Below, piece after piece: positions 1-6,117 of a DNA stretch of 8,373 nucleotides (positions within the stretch are counted from its first letter, which is position 1; the number at the start of each line of letters is the position of its first letter). The stretch covers positions 1 through 8,373 of the forward strand of contig JAKAPU010000121.1 in the NCBI GenBank assembly GCA_021806865.1, in the 5' to 3' direction. The DNA comes from an archaeon. GTDB lineage: Archaea; Thermoproteota; Nitrososphaeria; Nitrososphaerales; CADDZS01. The notes under the pieces were generated by a model, which saw nothing but the letters and a program-made list of their open reading frames with translations, was not told the origin of the DNA and ran no database searches. The translations under genes and the position numbers were made by a program.

Positions 1-233
1 TGGTTCATTTGAGCAAAAGTCTGAATCTTCGATGAGCCGCATTTGTCTACTTAGTTGTCAGAGTCGAGCGACTATCAGAGTATGAATCTGATTTCAATCT
101 GTCCCGTGGGATATTTTACCACGTAGAGCATTCTACAGTGAGTAGTTTGGTCAGCTCCAAACTCGTGTATTCGAGTGGCATACTCCTTTGTGCGAGCAAC
201 GGATAAAACATATGCTTCTATCCCCCGATAAAC
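1..233. other. non-coding region upstream of the MBL-fold gene
   Basis: No protein-like reading frame was found on either strand; plus-strand frames are broken by stops and the short open stretches resemble nothing known. Two small inverted repeats are visible: AGTCG/CGACT at 62-73 with a 2-nt spacer, and CGTGG/CCACG at 105-123 around an AT-rich 9-nt loop. Both are short enough to occur by chance. The last ~35 bp hold the promoter of the next gene. Confidence 0.5.
201..214 (+). promoter_or_regulatory. archaeal TATA-like promoter of the MBL-fold gene
   Basis: The stretch GGATAAAACATATG lies with its centre about 26-28 bp before the ATG at 234. That is the usual distance from an archaeal TATA box to the transcription start. 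No purine-rich ribosome binding site lies between, so a leaderless mRNA beginning at or next to the ATG is inferred. This spacing also supports 234 as the real start. Confidence 0.5.
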
Positions 234-1070
234 ATGAGAACAGTCCGCGTAGGAGACGCCGCGGTATCTCTGATTAACCTAGGAGATTTAGGTTTCAGAC
301 TCAAAGATGTAGAAAATGTACCTGAGAGTGAATGGAGGCCCAAGTATGCGGATGTATTTGAAAACTCACACCCGTACCCGAGCCAGAGCGTTTTCATTTC
401 GCTACCCAAGCTCTCGGTGCTAGTTGATGCAGGTGATTACTCTCTGTTCGCAACACCAGACTCCCCATACACGATTCCTGGTTACAAGCCTCCTCCGAAT
501 CTAGTCGAGCAGCTCTCAGAGATTAGCATTTCAAAGAAGGATGTTGATTATGTCGTGATCACGCACGCACACTACGACCACTATGCGGGAGTCACGGTGA
601 AGAATGGATCAGAGTACGTTCCAACTTTTCCAAACGCAATATATTTCCTAGGAAGAGAAGATTTCGAGAACCCAGAGACTCAGAAATTGCTACAGGATCC
701 AAACTCTGATGACAGCCACACTTTCGGCGTGCTCTGGAAGGCAAAGAGACTTGAGCTGGTCGAAAAGAACCGCAGGCTTTCGGATGAGATAGAAATGCTT
801 GCTTCTCCCGGCGAGAGTCCCGGGCACAAGATAGTCAGGTTGCATTCAGGTGGGGAGACACTTTACTGCCTTGGGGATCTTTTCCACCACGCCTGCGAGG
901 TTGAGCACCCATCCTGGATGGCGAGTTGGGATGACTCGAAGACTAATCTTGAGAGCAGGCAAGAGCTGTTGAGCAATGCTCTAAAGGACAACGCTTTACT
1001 TGCTCCTGCCCACATGCCTTTGGGGAAGGTGGAAAAGACATCTTCTGGGTTCAGGTTTGTTGAGACTTAG
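234..1070 (+). CDS. MBL-fold metallo-hydrolase
   Basis: A 278-residue protein of the metallo-beta-lactamase superfamily, probably a soluble two-metal (usually zinc) hydrolase. The signature HxHxDH is at residues 111-116 (THAHYDHYAG), preceded by the predicted strand DYVVIT. The remaining ligands are present: H198 in GESPGHKIV, D215 in YCLGD, and H260 in APAH near the C-terminus. Both metal sites can therefore form and the enzyme should be active. The GxSPGH pattern and the length fit the lactonase/glyoxalase II-like group rather than true beta-lactamases or RNA-processing members; no substrate can be read from the sequence. No signal peptide or membrane segment is seen. The ATG at 234 is chosen because a TATA-like box sits ~27 bp upstream. 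The gene stands alone, with 107 bp before the methyltransferase. Confidence 0.9.
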   Translation: MRTVRVGDAAVSLINLGDLGFRLKDVENVPESEWRPKYADVFENSHPYPSQSVFISLPKLSVLVDAGDYSLFATPDSPYTIPGYKPPPNLVEQLSEISISKKDVDYVVITHAHYDHYAGVTVKNGSEYVPTFPNAIYFLGREDFENPETQKLLQDPNSDDSHTFGVLWKAKRLELVEKNRRLSDEIEMLASPGESPGHKIVRLHSGGETLYCLGDLFHHACEVEHPSWMASWDDSKTNLESRQELLSNALKDNALLAPAHMPLGKVEKTSSGFRFVET

Positions 1071-1137
1071 CTGAGAATAATTCGATGCAAGTTAAAGATT
1101 GATAGGCCTTGATTCGCTATGTTGAGGTTCCATTAGG

Positions 1138-1147
1138 TCTTTAATTC
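1138..1147 (+). promoter_or_regulatory. possible TATA box of the methyltransferase gene
   Basis: The AT-rich stretch TCTTTAATTC is centred about 35 bp before the TTG at 1178. With the usual ~26-bp spacing, transcription would start near 1169 and leave a leader of about 9 nt. The match is modest, and the 107-bp gap would also allow read-through from the MBL-fold gene. Confidence 0.3.
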
Positions 1148-1177
1148 ACTAGTTTCTGCTCCTATTACGAACTCGGA

Positions 1178-1903
1178 TTGTCAAGTTTTGACAGGGTTGC
1201 GGGCATCTATGATGCAACACGTAGACTGCCAATGGAACAAATAAACTCCATCATTGATTCGATAACTCTCACGCTGGGAAATTGCAGGACGATCATAGAC
1301 GCTGGGATCGGAACGGGGCGCTTCGCTCTTCCTCTTTTCCAAAGAGGATATTCTATTGTCGGAGTGGATCTTTCGCGAAAAATGATGTCGATAGCTCGGA
1401 AAAAAGGCCTTGTTGATCTGTTTCTAGCAGACATCCAGGGTAGTATTCCTTTCAAAGAGAATGCATTCGACTCAGCTTTGGTCGTACATGTTCTTCATCT
1501 AGTTGACGATTGGAGATCGGTCTTGCACGAAGCTGCGCGAGTTTCAAAGATGTTCGTTGTTACTGTTTTCAACGAAACAGAAGGCATCGACCCCGTTGAC
1601 CGCTACGTCGCGTTGAGACGTGAATTTCTCTTTCCATTGGGACATGACAGGAATGAATGGAGGTCTGCTCTCAAGTTGGCAAGTGTGAAGCAGGTCTACG
1701 AAGAGAAGGAAGAAACTAGTGGCGAAGATATCGTCCTCTACCTAGAAAATAGAAATACGTCAGCTACATGGGAAGTTCCCGAAGGTATCCATTCAAAAAT
1801 CATCGAGCAGATGAGAGCCGAACTCCAAGGGAAGCGCTTCCGCAGAAATGTAATCACCGAGGTTGCCATTTGGAAGTCAAAGGAGATCCTAGAAGTCTAC
1901 TGA
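1178..1903 (+). CDS. class I SAM-dependent methyltransferase
   Basis: A 241-residue Rossmann-fold methyltransferase that transfers a methyl group from S-adenosylmethionine to an unidentified acceptor. The N-terminus (FDRVAGIYDATRR, residues 4-16) is the usual lead-in of UbiE/Methyltransf_11-type enzymes. Motif I is DAGIGTGRF at 41-49. The ribose-binding acidic residue is D64 in VGVDLS, D85 in LADIQ is the adenine-side acid, and FDSALVVHVLHLVDDW at 97-112 covers motif IV and the following helix. The C-terminal third (after ~130) carries the substrate side and is not recognisable, so small molecule versus macromolecule is open. The start is TTG: the frame is open upstream only to a stop at 1142-1144 and holds no ATG or GTG before FDRVA. 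The protein is probably cytoplasmic. The closest functional description is UbiE/COG2226-like, but no quinone role is claimed. Confidence 0.88.
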   Translation: MSSFDRVAGIYDATRRLPMEQINSIIDSITLTLGNCRTIIDAGIGTGRFALPLFQRGYSIVGVDLSRKMMSIARKKGLVDLFLADIQGSIPFKENAFDSALVVHVLHLVDDWRSVLHEAARVSKMFVVTVFNETEGIDPVDRYVALRREFLFPLGHDRNEWRSALKLASVKQVYEEKEETSGEDIVLYLENRNTSATWEVPEGIHSKIIEQMRAELQGKRFRRNVITEVAIWKSKEILEVY

Positions 1904-1970
1904 GCTACAGTCCTCTTTATCAAACAGAGACTGCAGAAGAGTAGTTCATTAACTCAGTTGAAGGTATTGA

Positions 1971-2213
1971 GTGGATAAAGTGGCTGGCAATTCTGGACGT
2001 CACATTTTGAGCAATCGAAATTTCCTTGACTATTTTGCAATGAATGTCACGTCTCGAACCGGAGGCGCCGTCGCAAGTGTTGCCGTCATATGGTTTGTTT
2101 TCGCCGTCACTCAGTCTGCATTAGATGTGACTATCGTCGATGTCGCCCAGGCGGTCTCCACCGTCGCGATCACTCTTCCATCTGGTGTATGGGTTGAAAG
2201 TCGGCCGAACTGA
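1971..2213 (+). pseudogene. N-terminal remnant of an MFS transporter
   Basis: An 80-codon frame with a GTG start (in-frame GTG at 1980 and TTG at 2007 are alternatives). It reads as the beginning of a major facilitator superfamily permease. The short lead LSNRNFLDYF is followed by a first hydrophobic helix (about residues 30-48), a second around 55-72, and LPSGVWVE at about 69-76. That last element matches the start of the conserved loop after helix 2, normally GxxxDR. Intact MFS proteins have ~400 residues and 12 helices; here the frame stops at TGA 2211-2213, right after the loop begins. The other two plus-strand frames were read on to the hicA stop and show no further transporter sequence. 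The gene is therefore most likely truncated and non-functional. A functional two-helix protein is possible but less likely. The 3' end faces the hicBA operon 53 bp away. Confidence 0.65.
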
Positions 2214-2266
2214 CCATGGAACTGGGCTTTGCCAAATGTATAAGATTTGGTTTTACCTTCCGATCA

Positions 2267-2491
2267 TTAGAACAGTTCTAAGATCTCTTCGATAGTTAGT
2301 CCGACTTCATTAAGGATAGCTTTCAACGTACCCTTCGCAATTTCTTTGTGGTACGGAACGGTGACCCGTCTGTGTGGAGGATCTTTCTGTCTTAGGATAA
2401 CGTGGCTGCCAGTCTGATGATCAACCAAATAACCGATCTTTCCTAGTGCTTTGATAATTTGTTTGCCTGAGACCACCGGAAGTTTAGGCAC
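2267..2491 (-). CDS. hicA: HicA-family mRNA interferase toxin
   Basis: A 74-residue protein of the HicA/YcfA family. These small double-stranded-RNA-binding-fold toxins cleave mRNA and are held inactive by HicB. The family signature GSH is present at residues 28-30 (HQTGSHVIL), with H30 as the predicted catalytic histidine. It is followed by the usual basic stretch and VPYHKEIAKGTLKAIL (45-60). Length is normal for the family and the protein looks intact. The start is GTG at 2491-2489, which overlaps the 3' end of hicB by 8 bp (GTGCCTAA), so the two should be translated from one mRNA by coupling. The order antitoxin first, toxin second is the reverse of E. coli hicAB but common elsewhere. Function is by family; activity is not shown. 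Confidence 0.92.
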   Translation of the reverse strand: MPKLPVVSGKQIIKALGKIGYLVDHQTGSHVILRQKDPPHRRVTVPYHKEIAKGTLKAILNEVGLTIEEILELF

Positions 2492-2696
2492 TGACTTCCA
2501 CTGTCTCTTCTTGTATTGGAGGTGGTATCGGCTCTTTGTGCTTCTTCAGGCTCGCAATGTAGCCATCAATGGCATCTTTGATGTTTGCGACAGCCTCTTT
2601 CCGCGTCTTTCCTTGTGAAATGCAACCTGGAAGAGATGGGCATGTAGCCACGTACATGCCGTCTTCGTCTTGGTTGATCAACACTCGATATTTCAT
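2484..2696 (-). CDS. hicB: HicB-family antitoxin
   Basis: A 70-residue protein of the HicB/UPF0150 family, the partner that binds and neutralises HicA. It shows the family core: an N-terminal strand with acidic turn (NQDEDGMYVATCPSLPGC, 8-25), then TRKEAVANIKDAIDGYIASL (31-50), the partial RNase H-like fold. The tail (51-70) is proline/glutamate-rich and short. The C-terminal HTH or RHH DNA-binding domain found in longer HicB proteins is absent, so autoregulation by HicB itself is doubtful. The start ATG at 2696 lies ~27 bp downstream of a strong TATA box, and the first gene of the operon is probably leaderless. Confidence 0.92.
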   Translation of the reverse strand: MKYRVLINQDEDGMYVATCPSLPGCISQGKTRKEAVANIKDAIDGYIASLKKHKEPIPPPIQEETVEVSA

Positions 2697-2719
2697 GCAC
2701 TAGAACTGGCAACACGAAG

Positions 2720-2733
2720 ATATTTAATTCTTC
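2720..2733 (-). promoter_or_regulatory. TATA box and BRE-like element of hicB-hicA
   Basis: Read on the minus strand the site is GAAGAATTAAATAT: a purine-rich BRE-like stretch followed directly by the TATA core TTAAATAT (2727-2720). Its centre is ~27 bp before the hicB ATG, so transcription should begin at or within a base or two of the start codon. This is the cleanest archaeal promoter in the window and a main reason for calling the host archaeal. Confidence 0.65.
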
Positions 2734-2919
2734 ATCCGACGCGCATACCTCAAAAGTCGATACTGCTACTGAGTTCTTGAGCAAACCATTATTCTGCTCA
2801 TGCTTTGTGCACTGTCCGAGGCTCAAAAGACGACTTGCCAGAATTGTCTTTCGGATCAGTACTGTTTCACCTCTTCCGTAGAGCTTGATAAGGGAACGAT
2901 TGCGATTGCATCGATACAT

Positions 2920-2936
2920 TTTTCGAATTTCGAAAA
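2920..2936. repeat. perfect 7-3-7 palindrome, possible operator
   Basis: TTTTCGA, a 3-nt spacer ATT, and its exact reverse complement TCGAAAA form a 17-bp dyad. It lies in the 337-bp gap between the divergent hicB and Asp-box genes, about 100 bp before the latter. The size suits a dimeric winged-helix or HTH regulator. Function is inferred from symmetry and position only. Confidence 0.4.
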
Positions 2937-2939
2937 GCA

Positions 2940-2977
2940 GTATACTTTCATTCCCCTACCTGTTTAAGTAGGTATAC
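2940..2977. repeat. paired GTATAC sites flanking a CCTAC/GTAGG dyad
   Basis: The hexamer GTATAC occurs at 2940-2945 and again at 2972-2977, 32 bp apart, close to three helical turns. Between them CCTAC (2955-2959) and GTAGG (2968-2972) form an inverted repeat with an 8-nt AT-rich spacer; TACCT/AGGTA in a shifted register also pairs. The second hexamer and the following AATTTACA could be the TATA region of the gene at 3034, giving a start near 3005. The stacked symmetry suggests a regulated promoter, but each element is short. Confidence 0.3.
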
Positions 2978-3033
2978 AATTTACACCCACAACGGTGTGC
3001 AGCCGTTTCGATTGCCTTCCGGTTAGTGAATAG

Positions 3034-4131
3034 TTGTTGGCGAAAAACAGATCGGATTCAGTAGTATTGATGGTTGGAACTGCAAAGGGAGCTTTCCTTT
3101 TTACTTCAAAGGATGGCCGTAGATCGTGGAAAGCCCCGCAACAAAATTTCAAGGGAACACCCGTATTTCATGTTGCGTATGATCCCCGCAACAAGATGTT
3201 TTTGGCAGGCATCAACAACTTCCAGTGGGGCCCGACAATAGTCAGGAGCTATGATTCTGGAAAAACTTGGAAAAGGTCTGAAAACCAACCAAAATTCCCA
3301 AGAGAAGGAGGCCTTTCTGTCAAGAACATCTGGCACATCGAGCCAAGTACTGATGAAGAGCCTGAAACTATCTACGCCGGAGTTGACCCTGCGGTACTCT
3401 TCAAGAGCGAGGACAAGGGGAAAACATGGAAAATAAACTATGCTCTTCTGAACCACGAAACACGCGAAAAGTGGACTCCCGGATTTGGTGGACTCTGCCT
3501 ACACACGATTCTGATTGATCCGAAAGATCCAAAGAAGATGCATATCGCGATCTCTGCTGTCGGGACAATGTTCACCGAGGACGGAGGTGACACTTGGAAG
3601 TTCCAAAACAAGAATGTGAGAGCTGACTTTTTGCCTAACAAGTATCCAGCCTATGGCCAGTGCACCCATAAGATAGTCAGGCATCCTGAGATGAGAAACG
3701 TACTCTATCAGCAAAACCACTGTGGCCAGTACAGGAGCGACAACAACGGAGAGGACTGGGTCGAGATTCAAAACAACCTACCCTCAGAATTTGGTTTTCC
3801 AATTGCAGTTGACGCGAACGATCCAAAACGTGTGTATGTGTCTCCTCTTGAAGGAGCAGAGAACAGAATATCGCCGAAGGGCCGCTTCGCGATCTGGGCT
3901 TCAGATAATTCGGGGAAGGAGTGGCATGAGCTGAACAAGGGTCTTCCCAAGCCTCCTTCGTACTTCACAGTCTTGAGAGAAGGAATGACTGCAGACAGAG
4001 AGGATCCGTGCGGTGTGTACATCGGAACTACGACGGGGCAGCTCTTCTACAGCAGAAACCAGGGGAAGGAGTGGAGCAAGATAACTGATCAGCTTCCGCC
4101 AATTCTCTCAGTCTCGGTTTCAGCTGTCTAG
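3034..4131 (+). CDS. seven-Asp-box (BNR/sialidase-like) beta-propeller protein
   Basis: A 365-residue protein of the WD40/YVTN/BNR-like group often annotated as glycosyl hydrolase or exo-alpha-sialidase. Seven Asp-box motifs [S/T]xDxGxxW, some degenerate, are visible, ending at W32, W79, W132, W188, W242, W297 and W347. They are spaced 47-56 residues apart, as expected for successive blades of a propeller. The conserved C-terminal pattern CGVYIGTTTGQLFYS, then DQLPPILSVSVSAV, looks family-wide. The catalytic features of true sialidases (FRIP-like N-terminal arginine, arginine triad) are not apparent, so enzymatic cleavage of sialic acid should not be assumed; a scaffold or binding role is equally possible. 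No signal peptide or membrane helix is seen, so it is predicted cytoplasmic. TTG at 3034 is used because residues 8-15 (DSVVLMVG) look like the first strand; TTG 3037 and ATG 3070 are alternatives. Confidence 0.8.
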   Translation: MLAKNRSDSVVLMVGTAKGAFLFTSKDGRRSWKAPQQNFKGTPVFHVAYDPRNKMFLAGINNFQWGPTIVRSYDSGKTWKRSENQPKFPREGGLSVKNIWHIEPSTDEEPETIYAGVDPAVLFKSEDKGKTWKINYALLNHETREKWTPGFGGLCLHTILIDPKDPKKMHIAISAVGTMFTEDGGDTWKFQNKNVRADFLPNKYPAYGQCTHKIVRHPEMRNVLYQQNHCGQYRSDNNGEDWVEIQNNLPSEFGFPIAVDANDPKRVYVSPLEGAENRISPKGRFAIWASDNSGKEWHELNKGLPKPPSYFTVLREGMTADREDPCGVYIGTTTGQLFYSRNQGKEWSKITDQLPPILSVSVSAV

Positions 4132-4179
4132 TTAGGGAGAAGAGGGCTCAACATGACTACGAACCTCGAAAATCTGCAG

Positions 4180-4195
4180 CTCTTCATTTGAAGAG
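4180..4195. terminator. hairpin between convergent genes, possible bidirectional terminator
   Basis: CTCTTCA, TT, TGAAGAG is a perfect 7-bp inverted repeat (in RNA a 6-bp stem with a 4-nt loop). It sits midway in the 113-bp gap between the ends of the Asp-box gene (4131) and the VOC gene (4245, minus). The location is right for a shared terminator. No T-run follows on either strand, however, and archaeal termination relies mainly on T-tracts, so the role is uncertain. Confidence 0.3.
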
Positions 4196-4244
4196 AACCG
4201 TCTCAAATTCGTCTCTGAATAAGATTCGATGTATGAGCTTGGAC

Positions 4245-4661
4245 CTACGTACGAGTTGATATCCGAGTACTTTTCTTGATTCTCGGTTTTCGAGATCGCA
4301 TAACCGGCTGAAACAGTGCGATGGGGTTGCCTTCCGGGTCAGCCGCTATGACGGACCAGCCGAAGCCTGGCACTTCCTGCTTTTCTACCATTATTTTTCC
4401 TCCAGCCTTTTTGAGAGCCTCCGCAGTTTCATCGACGGAGTTCACACCAATGTAATTTCGCGGCCTTTCATCAGGCCCTATTTTCTTATACATTCCGCCA
4501 CCAATGCTCTTTCCTTGAGGTCCTGTGCTAATCAGCCAGTAATCCATGCCCGGCATTGATGCATTCTTGAACTTCCATCCAAAGACCTGGCCGTAGAACT
4601 TGCTCATCTTTTCAAAATCATCAACAGGTATCTCAAAGTGTACAATGGTTCTTACTACCAT
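4245..4661 (-). CDS. VOC-family (glyoxalase-like) protein
   Basis: A 138-residue single-domain member of the vicinal oxygen chelate superfamily, closest in pattern to COG3324 (predicted enzymes related to lactoylglutathione lyase). Two beta-alpha-beta-beta-beta modules are readable. The first begins VRTIVHFEIPVDDFEKMSKF (3-22), with FYGQVFGWKF at 22-31 and MPGMDYWLIS at 36-45. The second runs from NYIGVNSVDETAEAL (69-83) to DPEGNPIALFQ (108-118). H8 and E10 are possible metal-side residues. The full ligand set of glyoxalase I is not evident, so the reaction is unknown. The last 17 residues (122-138) are a basic Ser/Arg/Lys tail outside the fold. The ATG at 4661 starts right before the first strand. 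The gene is convergent with the Asp-box gene and divergent from the aldo/keto reductase. Confidence 0.85.
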   Translation of the reverse strand: MVVRTIVHFEIPVDDFEKMSKFYGQVFGWKFKNASMPGMDYWLISTGPQGKSIGGGMYKKIGPDERPRNYIGVNSVDETAEALKKAGGKIMVEKQEVPGFGWSVIAADPEGNPIALFQPVMRSRKPRIKKSTRISTRT

Positions 4662-4692
4662 GTCACATGCGCATTGTTTTGATTGCTTTTGT

Positions 4693-4703
4693 GTTATTTA
4701 TGT
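4693..4703 (-). promoter_or_regulatory. TATA-like box of the VOC gene
   Basis: On the minus strand the stretch ACATAAATAAC (core TAAATAA, 4700-4694) is centred about 36 bp before the ATG at 4661. This implies a transcription start near 4671 and a leader of roughly 10 nt. No Shine-Dalgarno sequence is seen in that leader. Confidence 0.4.
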
Positions 4704-4780
4704 CTAAAGCACTTTTTCTAGGCTTCAAATCCTCTTGCTGGTTAAGGGCAGCCTAGAAACTTGATCCGAGCAGCTTATCT

Positions 4781-5656
4781 ATGATCAAATTAGTTTACTG
4801 GAGTTCGAGTGCGTTGAGATACAAGGAGTTTGCAAAGACAGGCTTCAAACTGTCTGCAATCGGGATGGGAACGTATTACGACCCAATGTGGATAATGCTT
4901 GCAATGTTGTTTGGTATTCAGAGGGGGAGAGAGTCAAAGCTCAAGGCTTTAGAAGCGGGACAGGACTCTGGTATCAATTTTATCGACACGGCAGAGATTT
5001 ACAGGTCGGAGACCATCGTCGCCGATGCAATCGCCGGCCGAAAGCGAGATGACATTTTTGTCGCATCAAAGGTCTGGAGCAACCATCTGAAACCAGAAGC
5101 CCTCGCAAAGGCTTGCAAGAAGAGCCTTGAACGACTGCATACGCCCTACATAGATCTTTACCAGATACACTTCCCAAGCTCGCGAGTGCCAATCAAGGAG
5201 ACCATGGGCACGATGGAAGATCTTCTGGAGAAGGGAATGATCCGCTCGATTGGGATAAGCAACTTCTCCTATGCTCAGCTCGTGGAAGCTGTCGAGGCAA
5301 TGAAGAAACACGAAATTTCCTCGGTACAGCTGAACTACAATCTGGCTCACCGTGATGTGGAAAAGGAGATCCTGCCATACTGCGAAAAGGAGAAAATCGC
5401 TCTAATTGCATATTATCCTTTGGGCCACGGGAAGCTTGCACGTGATACTCGTGGGATAAAAGAAGTTGTTTCAAATCGTGCTGGCAAGATTTCCCCTCCG
5501 CAGGTTGCGCTTGGCTGGCTGACAACGCGAAGTGATTGTGTCTATCCTATTCCACGAGCGTCGACCATAGATCATGTGAAAGAAGATGCTCTAGCGGGAG
5601 ACATTGTTCTCTCCCACGAGGAAATGGAAATCCTTGACAAACACTATCCAAGGTAG
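4781..5656 (+). CDS. aldo/keto reductase
   Basis: A 291-residue (beta/alpha)8-barrel NADPH-dependent oxidoreductase that interconverts aldehydes or ketones and alcohols. The catalytic tetrad is complete: D69 and Y74 in FIDTAEIY, K97 in VASKVW, H130 in LYQIHFP. The family signature GMIRSIGISNFS is at 152-163 and the C-terminal cofactor-binding region YPIPRAST is present. The insert after the first barrel strand (about residues 34-50, rich in M, L, I, W) is longer and more hydrophobic than in most family members and may cover the active-site mouth. The start is uncertain. ATG 4781 gives the extension MIKLVYWSSSA, whereas family members begin M-RYREFGKTGFKVS. TTG at 4814 (MRYKEFAKTGFKLS, 280 aa) fits this exactly and has an AT-rich stretch ~25 bp upstream. 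The substrate is not predictable. Confidence 0.9.
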   Translation: MIKLVYWSSSALRYKEFAKTGFKLSAIGMGTYYDPMWIMLAMLFGIQRGRESKLKALEAGQDSGINFIDTAEIYRSETIVADAIAGRKRDDIFVASKVWSNHLKPEALAKACKKSLERLHTPYIDLYQIHFPSSRVPIKETMGTMEDLLEKGMIRSIGISNFSYAQLVEAVEAMKKHEISSVQLNYNLAHRDVEKEILPYCEKEKIALIAYYPLGHGKLARDTRGIKEVVSNRAGKISPPQVALGWLTTRSDCVYPIPRASTIDHVKEDALAGDIVLSHEEMEILDKHYPR

Positions 5657-6117
5657 AGTCCAGAATAGAAAACTCGGATGAATTGAGTTCAAGTAGGTTT
5701 GCTCACCCGGGTGTCATGAGGAGTAATCATGGACAAGCCTTCGTCCAACTTCTAGTGGTAGAAGAATGAGAGTCGACTGTGCTTCTTGATCATCCCTACA
5801 TTTGTTATTTCCGACTATTTCAGCATGCCAACATTTTGAATCCGAACACGCTTCAGAGTGGAAGTTGATTCTCAAGTTTGAGAATCGTCGGTCTCGTTTA
5901 AGAATTTGGCAAGGCCACAGCTTGAACTGATTGTGCGGATTGCAGATGAACGACTGGAGAGCATATTTCAAAAGAGCGAATACGTATCGACTGCGTGAGA
6001 GAAATACTAAACCTGAGTAAGAAATAGGGCGATCAAGATAATGTCGTGCGGCAAGACACTGGCTAGCTATGAATTCTGTGACGCATTGCTGGTGAGGACA
6101 TTCCAATTAGGTCTGAG
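5657..6117. other. 461-bp intergenic region without a convincing gene
   Basis: All six frames were read for protein-like patterns. The longest frame (minus strand, 5714-6106) is Cys/His/Ser/Arg-rich, resembles no family and lacks a promoter. A short plus-strand frame encoding MNDWRAYFKRAN... near 5946-6018 is also unsupported. A weak inverted repeat AACTC/GAGTT (5671-5689), just after the aldo/keto reductase stop, may aid termination. No tRNA-like T-arm (GGTTCRANTCC) was seen. The region holds the palindrome listed separately and presumably the promoter of the gene at 6118, though no clear TATA box could be placed. Confidence 0.45.
5867..5886. repeat. perfect 9-2-9 palindrome
   Basis: GATTCTCAA, spacer GT, and TTGAGAATC form a 20-bp dyad with no mismatch. 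It lies ~230 bp before the CDF-domain gene, in the middle of a long gene-free stretch. The 2-nt spacer makes a tight RNA hairpin less natural and favours a DNA operator for a dimeric regulator. An RNA stem of 8 bp with a 4-nt loop is also possible. Confidence 0.45.

Noticed and set aside
62..123. Two short inverted repeats in the first spacer
   Set aside because: Five-base arms are expected by chance and neither lies at a useful distance from the next gene.
2566..2919. 117-codon minus-strand frame across the hicB 5' part and its upstream spacer
   Set aside because: It overlaps hicB in another frame, contains the hicB promoter, and its translation resembles no family.
2800..2967. Plus-strand frame of 55 codons with a CxxCx5C pattern
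   Set aside because: No promoter or start context, no recognisable fold, and it runs through the palindrome cluster; more likely chance.
3106..4022. Several overlapping frames on both strands within the Asp-box gene
   Set aside because: The 365-residue frame shows seven regular Asp boxes; the others lack any pattern.
5714..6106. 130-codon minus-strand frame in the long intergenic region
   Set aside because: Composition is irregular (many Cys, His, Ser, Arg), no motif or promoter is visible, and it crosses the palindrome at 5867-5886.
5657..6117. Remnant of the six-helix membrane part of a CDF transporter upstream of the triple CDF-domain gene
   Set aside because: I looked for hydrophobic helix-like stretches in all plus-strand frames and saw none; the frames are stop-rich and polar, so a recent truncation is not supported.
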